Assembly (NCBI GenBank): GCA_024762745.1
Contig: JANTGV010000028.1
Coordinates: forward strand, 1 to 9,054
Direction: 5' to 3'
DNA from: Sulfurimonas sp.
GTDB lineage: Bacteria > Campylobacterota > Campylobacteria > Campylobacterales > Sulfurimonadaceae
Length of the DNA: 9,054 nt
A model generated the notes under the pieces. The model saw only the letters and a program-made list of their open reading frames with translations, had not been told where the DNA came from and did no database searches. Of this stretch, positions 1 through 5,530 are shown piece by piece (position 1 is the stretch's first letter; the number at the start of each line of letters is the position of its first letter). The position numbers were made by a program, and so were the translations under genes.

Positions 1-513
1 ATATTTTTAACTTCTTATACTGATGATGACATCATCACACAGGCAAAACAGACTGAGCCTTATGGTTACATAGTAAAACCTTTTGATCCTGCTTCACTTC
101 ATGCAACGATTCAGATGGCTCTTTTTAAATATGAAGTTGAAAACCAGAGAAAAGAGAACATAGACTCTCTTAAAGTAGATAAGCTTAACCTCGAAAAACT
201 TCTCTACTCTAAAAAGGCGTCCGACAAACCAATTGTACCTTTTGGAGATAATTACCATCTAGATATAAGTATCTGTGAAACTTTCTATAACGGTAAGAAG
301 ATAAAACTTACAAAAAAAGAGAATGCTTTTTTAAGACTCCTTGTTGCACAACTCGGGATTGTTGTTACTTTTGAGCAGGCAATGAATTATGTTTGGGATG
401 AAAATGGTGCGACAGAAAACAGCGTCAGAACTCTCGTATGGCGTTTAAGAAATAAGCTTGAGACAGACATTATAAAAAATGCTTCTGGTATAGGGTACTA
501 CATAGAGGAGTAG
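1..513 (+). CDS. Response regulator, OmpR/PhoB-like, 5' truncated
   Basis: The reading frame is open from base 1, so the gene starts outside the window; 170 residues are visible. Residues 1-40 are the end of a receiver domain: LTSYTDDD contains the conserved Thr/Ser after beta-4 (T4), and GYIVKPF contains the switch aromatic (Y23) and the conserved Lys (K26). The phospho-acceptor Asp lies upstream and is not visible. A charged linker (about 40-80) follows, then a winged-helix Trans_reg_C domain (about 88-170) with LTKKE, a VW after the first helices, the recognition-helix segment NSVRTLVWRLRNKL and the terminal GIGYYIE hairpin. It should be a cytoplasmic transcription factor activated by phosphorylation. 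It converges on the hybrid kinase gene with only 3 bases between the stop codons. That makes the kinase a plausible partner, but its own cognate kinase could be upstream of the window. An in-frame ATG at 115 is internal to the receiver domain and is not the start. Confidence 0.93.
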   Translation: MFLTSYTDDDIITQAKQTEPYGYIVKPFDPASLHATIQMALFKYEVENQRKENIDSLKVDKLNLEKLLYSKKASDKPIVPFGDNYHLDISICETFYNGKKIKLTKKENAFLRLLVAQLGIVVTFEQAMNYVWDENGATENSVRTLVWRLRNKLETDIIKNASGIGYYIEE

Positions 514-516
514 TCA

Positions 517-536
517 CTAAGATATTTTTATCTTAG
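517..536 (+). terminator. Hairpin shared by convergent genes
   Basis: A perfect inverted repeat with 8-bp arms, CTAAGATA and TATCTTAG, surrounds a TTTT loop. It begins 3 bases after the response-regulator stop. A T-rich stretch follows about 6 bases downstream on the plus strand (ending GTTTTT), so it could terminate the plus-strand transcript. The same bases encode the last five residues and stop codon of the minus-strand kinase. There is no immediate T-run on either strand and the stem is AT-rich, so termination strength is uncertain. Confidence 0.45.
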
Positions 537-2802
537 CTATACTGTTTTTCATATCTTTAAAAACTCTCTCATAATCATAACTGCTATTTTCACTCTTAGC
601 CATTTTTTCCATTTCACTTGCATTTAACTGTAAGGACTCTATTCTAAAGTTACCGCTTGAGCCTTTTATACTGTGAGCACTTAAGGCAATTTTCTTAAAA
701 TCTCTTTTCTTAATTGCATTTTGCAAATCTGGAATAACCTTTGTCATCTTCTTGATAAAAAGTCCTAAAAGCATGATTAGTTCATCATGATTCAACATTA
801 ACTCTTCACTTAGCTTCTCAGCATCCAGTCCTATAATGGTTGCCGATGGACTACTATCAATATTCTCTGCAACAACTGCTGTAGAATCCATTTTTAAATA
901 AGACATAAAAACGCGTTCTAACTCTTTTAAAACAATAGGTTTCCCTAAAAATGAATCAAATCCACTTAAAAGCCCTCTCTCCCTAGCACCTTTAATGACA
1001 TTTGCTGTCAAGGCTGATACTGGAGTATGACTAAGCCCATTTACATTTTCATATTCAAGTATCTTTTTCACAGCCTCATTACCATCCATAACAGGCATCT
1101 GCTCATCCATTAGTATTAGATCATAAGAGTTTTCCTTATACATATTAAGAGCTTCTAAACCATTTGTAGCCAAATCAAAGGTTAGTCCATATTTCATTAG
1201 GAGAATTTTTATAAGCTCCTGATTTGCTTCATTATCTTCTGCTATTAGTATATGACCTTTAAATTTTTGCGAAATATTTTTAGAGTATGGCAGGTTCACT
1301 TCCGGATTTAAAAGTCCTTCAAAAACTGAATGTATTTTTGAACAGTAAAGTGGAAAGCACATTGCGTTTACATGCTCGTAGCTATCATAATCATCATACT
1401 CTTTGCTCATAAGTGCTATGTATTTCTTGTCTGAGTTTATAATCTTATTTTTACACTCATTATTACACTCTTCGTGTAAAAATATAGTAACATCATAATC
1501 ACCCTCTAGAGTATCAACAATGGAAATATTCATGTCAAAAATTTCTGCATACTTTATAAAGGCATCATGCTGAAAACTTCTCTTGGAGTTTTTTGTATAA
1601 ACTGCCATTTTTAGTTTTTGGAATTCTTGAATATCCTCAAATACTTGACACTGTTCAACATGAATCTCTATAGGTATCTCCATCCAAAATGTACTGCCCT
1701 GCCCAACCTCTGAAGATACTTCTACATGGCCATTCATATGTTCAGCCAACTGATGACATATAGAGAGACCAAGACCTGTACCGTCACTATTTTTCTGCTC
1801 ACTATATTGAGCTTGTGCAAAAGCAGTAAAGATATTTACCCTATCCTGCTCTTTTATACCTATACCGTTATCTTCAACACTTATTTTCAAGGTTCTGTTT
1901 TGACAAGTTGCTTCTACTCTGATAACACCCTCTAATGGAGTAAACTTGATAGCGTTACTTAAAAAGTTTGAGAGAATCTGTTTGATTCTCAAAGCATCTC
2001 CATACAACTCTCTTGGGATTTTAGGGTCTATAAAGGAGGTGATTGTTATATCTTTGGAGTTTGCACTTGCTACAAAAAGCTCCATAGTATGAGAGAGCTC
2101 TTCATGAAGTGAAAATATTTTAGGCTCAATTGTAAACTCACCACTTCTAAGTTTTGAGAAGTCTAAAATATCATTTATGATGCTTAAAAGATTCTCTCCA
2201 CTATTTAAAATAATATCTAAGTAGTTTTTATGCTTCTTTGATATGTCTTCTTCTCTTAGTAAATTGACAAAACCAAGAATAGCGTTTAATGGTGTTCTAA
2301 TTTCATGAGACATATTAGATAAAAAGTACTCTTTTGCTTGTCCAGCTTGAAGTGCTTCTTGTCTGGCATCTATCAGTTTTTCAAAAATTGTATCTGTATA
2401 AAACTTGAGAATTCCTCTAAAATTTCTGTCATATATGTATGATATTTCATTAAACAGCTCTTTAGAGTTCAGCCCAGCATCATAAGAAAAATCAAGCATT
2501 GAACGGCGGAAGTGACTGCATATCTCAAAGAGCTCATCAGCACTAATCTCTCTAAACTTCAAATATGCCAAGAGCTCCTGCATTATAGGGCAGTTTCCTA
2601 TCTCTCTTTGTCCAGAAATTACTCCCATGAAATAATCAAAAACTCCACTCGCATATTTATCCAAAAAGAACTTTTCATCAATACTGTGAAGTTTTAAAAT
2701 CTGATTTGGAGAATTATATGAAACCCATTGAGCTAAAATAATCTCTTTAGCATCTATAAATTTATCGGCGACATCTAGTAAGTGAGGAATTGTCTTTTGC
2801 AT
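517..2802 (-). CDS. Hybrid sensor histidine kinase with receiver and HPt domains
   Basis: A 761-residue cytosolic phosphorelay kinase; I see no signal peptide or membrane helix. Residues 1-150 form a helical N-terminal sensor domain resembling the RsbRD N-terminal family (tentative). HisKA follows with the H-box SNMSHEIRTPLN (phospho-His H166). The HATPase domain has N-box LSNAIKFTP (N283), G1 DNGIGI (311-316) and G2 DGTGLGLS (340-347). Residues about 397-500 look like a receiver fold lacking the acceptor Asp. A complete receiver runs about 516-636, with acidic pair E522/D523, acceptor D566 in LMDEQMP, and K621 in GKP. A C-terminal HPt (about 657-761) has AHSIKGSSG with H710. The expected relay is H166 to D566 to H710 and then an external regulator. 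The start at 2802 has an AGGA Shine-Dalgarno 6 bases upstream that abuts the stop codon of the preceding gene, so the two are almost certainly co-transcribed and coupled. The signal sensed is unknown. Confidence 0.95.
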   Translation of the reverse strand: MQKTIPHLLDVADKFIDAKEIILAQWVSYNSPNQILKLHSIDEKFFLDKYASGVFDYFMGVISGQREIGNCPIMQELLAYLKFREISADELFEICSHFRRSMLDFSYDAGLNSKELFNEISYIYDRNFRGILKFYTDTIFEKLIDARQEALQAGQAKEYFLSNMSHEIRTPLNAILGFVNLLREEDISKKHKNYLDIILNSGENLLSIINDILDFSKLRSGEFTIEPKIFSLHEELSHTMELFVASANSKDITITSFIDPKIPRELYGDALRIKQILSNFLSNAIKFTPLEGVIRVEATCQNRTLKISVEDNGIGIKEQDRVNIFTAFAQAQYSEQKNSDGTGLGLSICHQLAEHMNGHVEVSSEVGQGSTFWMEIPIEIHVEQCQVFEDIQEFQKLKMAVYTKNSKRSFQHDAFIKYAEIFDMNISIVDTLEGDYDVTIFLHEECNNECKNKIINSDKKYIALMSKEYDDYDSYEHVNAMCFPLYCSKIHSVFEGLLNPEVNLPYSKNISQKFKGHILIAEDNEANQELIKILLMKYGLTFDLATNGLEALNMYKENSYDLILMDEQMPVMDGNEAVKKILEYENVNGLSHTPVSALTANVIKGARERGLLSGFDSFLGKPIVLKELERVFMSYLKMDSTAVVAENIDSSPSATIIGLDAEKLSEELMLNHDELIMLLGLFIKKMTKVIPDLQNAIKKRDFKKIALSAHSIKGSSGNFRIESLQLNASEMEKMAKSENSSYDYERVFKDMKNSIAKIKIS

Positions 2803-2805
2803 TTT

Positions 2806-2812
2806 TCATCCT
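2806..2812 (-). promoter_or_regulatory. Kinase ribosome binding site fused to upstream stop
   Basis: On the minus strand AGGA is directly followed by TGA, the stop codon of the deformylase-like gene, and the kinase ATG comes 3 bases later. Ribosomes ending the first gene cover the second gene's initiation region, which is the usual arrangement for translational coupling and fixed stoichiometry. It also supports 2802 as the kinase start. Confidence 0.75.
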
Positions 2813-3609
2813 ATTAAAAAGTATGATACTAGCATAAGTAAAGTTAATCTAATAAGACCGATAGCCACAACTCCGAAAATACTCATATTAAAGCAGTTAG
2901 TACAGATACTATAGCGTCTGTTTTCATAGTATGAATAGAAAAGGTAAAGTATATTTATACCTAAAACTACATATGAACAGTATAGTTGGTAATTCCACAT
3001 ATTTACCAATACTGACTCATCACTCACAAAGAATGATGAACCTAAAAGTACTAACATGAGTATCATTATATAGTTAGAAGCTTTCACAAAGTAATCTCTA
3101 CTAAATGCTCTTGGTGTTGTTGGACAACTAACACCATTTGACATTAAAAGAGCCTCAAACTTCTCTTTTTCATCACCTTTTAATTTTGTTAAAAAATTAG
3201 CACCAAAAAGATAGTCGATCTTTCTTTGAAGTAAAATAGAAAAATCACCATCAGCTCTCAGGGAGTGTGACTCGCCATATCTATCTTCATATACTAAAGA
3301 GATACTCTCATACCTATCCAAGTCTACACTCACATTTGGAAAATATGAACTACTCTCGGTTGAACGCAGAGTTCCCTTTTTCTTCAAAACTCTCGGGTTT
3401 ATCAGTTCTAAAAATTCACCACCATATTTTACAACAACTACATTGTAGTAACTTCCAACTTGTGCACCAGCTAAACCATCTAAAGAGTTTGCTTCAGCTG
3501 TCTCTTTTAAATCATCAATAAAAGAATAAAGTTCCTCATCAAAAACTCTAATATCCGGTGCATATTCAACACCTGTTTGAGCAGGATAGGTGATTATTTC
3601 TCTAATCAT
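2806..3609 (-). CDS. Catalytically degenerate peptide deformylase fused to a membrane domain
   Basis: The first ~145 of 267 residues follow the peptide deformylase fold order. GLAGAQVG (45-52) corresponds to motif 1 GxGLAAxQ and keeps Q50. LINPRVL (69-75) matches the usual INP strand. ESSSYFP (85-91) sits where EGCLSIP belongs, so the Cys metal ligand is Ser. QRKIDYL (128-134) sits where QHExDHL belongs, so both His ligands and the catalytic Glu are replaced by R, K and Y. The protein should therefore not bind the catalytic metal or deformylate. After a linker come three predicted membrane helices, about 178-195, 208-228 and 244-266. The loop between helices 2 and 3 carries ENRR and a CxxC (C236, C239). 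Positive-inside bias predicts a cytosolic deformylase-like part. The gene is coupled to the kinase gene, suggesting a sensory or scaffolding role, which is inference. Automatic annotation may wrongly call it an active def. An AAGG lies 9 bases before the start. Confidence 0.8.
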   Translation of the reverse strand: MIREIITYPAQTGVEYAPDIRVFDEELYSFIDDLKETAEANSLDGLAGAQVGSYYNVVVVKYGGEFLELINPRVLKKKGTLRSTESSSYFPNVSVDLDRYESISLVYEDRYGESHSLRADGDFSILLQRKIDYLFGANFLTKLKGDEKEKFEALLMSNGVSCPTTPRAFSRDYFVKASNYIMILMLVLLGSSFFVSDESVLVNMWNYQLYCSYVVLGINILYLFYSYYENRRYSICTNCFNMSIFGVVAIGLIRLTLLMLVSYFLIG

Positions 3610-3642
3610 AATTTAATACCTTGTAAATTTAAAAGTGAAAGA

Positions 3643-3665
3643 AACAGAGCAAGAACTGCTCTGTT
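3643..3665 (-). terminator. Rho-independent terminator after the sqr unit
   Basis: On the minus strand AACAGAGCA, a 5-base loop and TGCTCTGTT form a perfect 9-bp stem, followed by a T-rich tail (TTTCTTTCACTTTT). It begins 6 bases after the stop of the small histidine-rich gene, so it should end the sqr transcript. The stem ends only 33 bases before the start of the deformylase-like gene. Confidence 0.8.
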
Positions 3666-3671
3666 AGTAAA

Positions 3672-3863
3672 TTAGTGGTGACTCTTTAAAATTAAAATAG
3701 TCATTTTAATATTAATAGCAATAAATCTAACCAATTGCCATAAAACACATGTCCTCATAAATTTTTGTCCACCACTTGGTATCATAGTACCATATTGAGG
3801 TGTGTAAGGCTCTACGTGTTGTACGTGTGTATGTTCTTTATCTACTTTATGTTCTGTACTCAT
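3672..3863 (-). CDS. Small histidine-rich protein of unknown function
   Basis: A 63-residue protein I do not recognise. The N-terminal half is polar and histidine-rich (H5, H11, H13, H16) and the protein ends in SHH. A central YGTMIPSGGQKF stretch leads into a hydrophobic segment (about 39-59) interrupted by R45 and K53. That is compatible with an amphipathic or weak membrane helix, not a clear transmembrane span. There is a single Cys (C39) and no signal peptide. It is probably real: AAAGGAA lies 8 bases upstream of the ATG, the gene starts 37 bases after sqr with no terminator between, and a strong terminator follows it. Co-transcription with sqr suggests a role linked to sulfide oxidation at the membrane, such as an accessory or anchoring peptide, but nothing in the sequence fixes this. 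Confidence 0.7.
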   Translation of the reverse strand: MSTEHKVDKEHTHVQHVEPYTPQYGTMIPSGGQKFMRTCVLWQLVRFIAINIKMTILILKSHH

Positions 3864-3900
3864 ATAATTTTTCCTTTAATTTATTATTTTTGCTTTAACT

Positions 3901-5370
3901 CTACTCTGGAATTAAAGTCCAACCTGGTTTAAGTTTAGCTTTCCATATGAATGCATGGTGAAGTAAGTGTTTAACCCAGTGTGCCGCAAGACCAATCTCC
4001 CCTGTTGTACCGTTGATATCACGGCCAGTACCAGGATACTTTTTAAAGTCAGGAACAATTGGGAAAACTGTCATCGCTGCAGCTGTTCCACTTAACATAC
4101 CTTTACCCGCAGATGCAACACAGGCTGCACCCATTTCAGCCATACATGAAGTGTGTGTAGGCTCAGTAGCTTTGCCATTCATCATATCACAAATACTCGC
4201 AGTTACTGCTTTACCCATCATTGCTGAAGGCATACCAGTTCTTGGAGGCGTTGGTGTAATTGGAGTGCCGTTAGCTGATTTCATTGGCTTAGAAATTGGA
4301 TGTGGAGGAGCGAATGCTATACCTGCTGCAAATATATTTTTATATGCAGGAGACTGGAGAGTTCTTGGCCAATCTGATGGTTCCCAGTCAGCATAAGAAG
4401 TTTTTGTATAATCAGCATCAACTTTCATCATTCCATTTGGAGCAAATACAGTATCTGTAATATCGGAACCATCTTTACCGTAAGCTTTCATACCAACACC
4501 AGCAAATGGTGGGATAAGCATAGCAAAATCAAAATCTTGAGTATCTGTCTCTCCATCTAGAGTCTCATATGTCACCATACCAGATTCTACTTTATTTACA
4601 TGTGCACCAATAATCCAATCCATGCCACGCTCAGCATAAAGAGACTCAGCAAATACTTTAGATGAAGTAACAAAACCACCCATTTTAAAGTGAAGACCAC
4701 CCATTCCAAAGTCACCCAAGAAAGACTCATTAGAGATCCATGTCATGTCTGCCATGTCTCTAACACCTCTCTCTTGAAGTTTATGCTCAATGTTAAAGAT
4801 ATACTCAAAGGCAGCACCTTGACATGTACACATACCGTGACCCGTACCGATTAAGAATTTTTGACGCTCTCCAGCCTTCATTTTCTCAATACACTTCTCA
4901 AGCTCTTGGGCTGCATGAGCAGCATGGTCCGCAGTACAAACAGAAACAGTATGCTCACCAAGATTTGTACCTTCACCAAGACCTGGAGTTGCACCAAAGT
5001 TTAGTTTTGGTCCTGTAGCATTGATAAGGTAGTCATAATCAATATCTTCTGTAGTTCCCTCTTTCCCTTGACCTGTATACTCAACAGTAACAAATGGGCT
5101 ACTATTAGTTTCACTTCCCTCAGGATTAATTGAAACCGCCTTAGCCTGTCTGTAATCAGCCTTTGTTTTTCCATAAACAGGAGCTAAATCAAACGTAACT
5201 TCCTCTTTACTCATTTCACCTACACCAACCCAGATATTTGATGGAATCCAGTTCCATTTTGAGTTTGGAGTAACAACTACTACTTCATGCTCACTTCCAA
5301 GCCATTTTGTAGCGAATGATGCTGCAGTGTGACCTGCAACCCCAGCACCTAGAATTACTAATCTTGCCAT
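3901..5370 (-). CDS. sqr: Sulfide:quinone oxidoreductase
   Basis: A 489-residue FAD-dependent oxidoreductase of the SQR family, which oxidises sulfide to polysulfide or sulfur and passes electrons to the quinone pool at the membrane. The N-terminal Rossmann motif is GAGVAG (8-13), and a second FAD region is KNIFAAGIAFAPPHP (344-358). The three cysteines typical of SQR are present: C145 in VCTADHA (the FAD-linked position in Aquifex SQR), C183 in CTCQGAAFEY, and C409 in TSCMAEMG; the last two are the expected redox pair. The C-terminus (about 460-489) is an amphipathic, Trp- and His-rich segment ending KPGWTLIPE, as in SQRs that sit monotopically on the membrane. There is no Sec or Tat signal. 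Length is longer than the roughly 430 residues of classical type I enzymes and may fit type IV, which would need a phylogeny. A strong GGGGAG site 5 bases before the ATG fits high expression. A small histidine-rich gene follows in the same unit. Confidence 0.92.
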   Translation of the reverse strand: MARLVILGAGVAGHTAASFATKWLGSEHEVVVVTPNSKWNWIPSNIWVGVGEMSKEEVTFDLAPVYGKTKADYRQAKAVSINPEGSETNSSPFVTVEYTGQGKEGTTEDIDYDYLINATGPKLNFGATPGLGEGTNLGEHTVSVCTADHAAHAAQELEKCIEKMKAGERQKFLIGTGHGMCTCQGAAFEYIFNIEHKLQERGVRDMADMTWISNESFLGDFGMGGLHFKMGGFVTSSKVFAESLYAERGMDWIIGAHVNKVESGMVTYETLDGETDTQDFDFAMLIPPFAGVGMKAYGKDGSDITDTVFAPNGMMKVDADYTKTSYADWEPSDWPRTLQSPAYKNIFAAGIAFAPPHPISKPMKSANGTPITPTPPRTGMPSAMMGKAVTASICDMMNGKATEPTHTSCMAEMGAACVASAGKGMLSGTAAAMTVFPIVPDFKKYPGTGRDINGTTGEIGLAAHWVKHLLHHAFIWKAKLKPGWTLIPE

Positions 5371-5375
5371 ATAAT

Positions 5376-5381
5376 CTCCCC
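5376..5381 (-). promoter_or_regulatory. Strong ribosome binding site of sqr
   Basis: GGGGAG on the minus strand lies 5 bases before the sqr ATG. It is the most G-rich ribosome binding site in the window and decides the start at 5370. Confidence 0.75.
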
Positions 5382-5404
5382 TTATTTAACTTCTAAAAAA
5401 ACTT

Positions 5405-5432
5405 TATCACTAAACTATCACAATTTTATCAC
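5405..5432 (-). repeat. Three GTGATA direct repeats, 11-bp period
   Basis: On the minus strand GTGATA occurs three times, at 5432-5427, 5421-5416 and 5410-5405, each start exactly 11 bases from the next. The 11-base units read TGTGATAAAAT, TGTGATAGTTT and AGTGATAAAGT. One helical turn per repeat is the geometry of OmpR/PhoB-type regulator sites. They lie 35-62 bases before the sqr start codon. The binding protein is unknown, and chance in AT-rich DNA is not excluded. Confidence 0.6.
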
Positions 5433-5445
5433 AAAGAATTATTAA

Positions 5446-5451
5446 ATTATA
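5446..5451 (-). promoter_or_regulatory. Candidate -10 element for sqr
   Basis: TATAAT on the minus strand, 75 bases before the sqr ATG, inside AT-rich DNA. The corresponding -35 position (about 5469-5474, AACTCA) is poor, as is common in epsilonproteobacterial promoters. If used, transcription would begin near 5438, placing the GTGATA repeats in the leader and the palindrome over the -35 region. Another TATAAT lies at 5516-5521, so the choice is uncertain. Confidence 0.35.
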
Positions 5452-5459
5452 AATAATTG

Positions 5460-5480
5460 TTATATAACTGAGTTATATAA
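5460..5480. promoter_or_regulatory. 21-bp palindrome upstream of sqr, possible operator
   Basis: Perfect 9-bp arms TTATATAAC and GTTATATAA flank a 3-base TGA spacer. It lies directly upstream of the candidate -10, covering the -35 region. This symmetry and position suit a dimeric winged-helix repressor (ArsR- or MarR-like). The regulator is not in the window. Confidence 0.5.
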
Positions 5481-5489
5481 ATTTCAAAT

Positions 5490-5503
5490 CCCTATTTTTA
5501 GGG
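5490..5503 (-). terminator. Weak hairpin downstream of pepN
   Basis: CCCTA and TAGGG arms (5 bp) around a 4-base loop, about 27 bases after the pepN stop. The minus-strand continuation is ATTTGAAATTTATAT, so there is no clean T-run. It could be a weak terminator for the truC-pepN unit or part of a longer sqr leader if the TATAAT at 5516-5521 is a promoter. Confidence 0.3.
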
Positions 5504-5530
5504 GGTAGATAGAGTATTATATTTTGTTAT

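Noticed and set aside
115..513. A separate 132-residue gene beginning at the ATG at 115
   Set aside because: The same frame is open back to base 1 and encodes the end of a receiver domain, including the conserved KPF, so the ATG is internal.
1726..2697. Short plus-strand frames inside the kinase gene
   Set aside because: They are antisense to the HisKA/HATPase and sensor domains and show no family signature or ribosome site.
2806..3609. Calling this gene an active peptide deformylase (def)
   Set aside because: The Cys and both His metal ligands and the catalytic Glu are all substituted, and three membrane helices are appended.
4013..4396. A 127-codon open frame on the plus strand with a hydrophobic translation
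   Set aside because: It lies entirely antisense to the conserved C-terminal half of sqr, and the hydrophobicity reflects its Gly/Ala/Pro-rich codons read backward. No ribosome binding site supports it.
5376..5505. Possible riboswitch or structured RNA upstream of sqr
   Set aside because: The region is about 160 bases of AT-rich DNA. It holds one short hairpin, one palindrome and direct repeats, with no recognisable riboswitch core; protein-binding sites explain the symmetry better.
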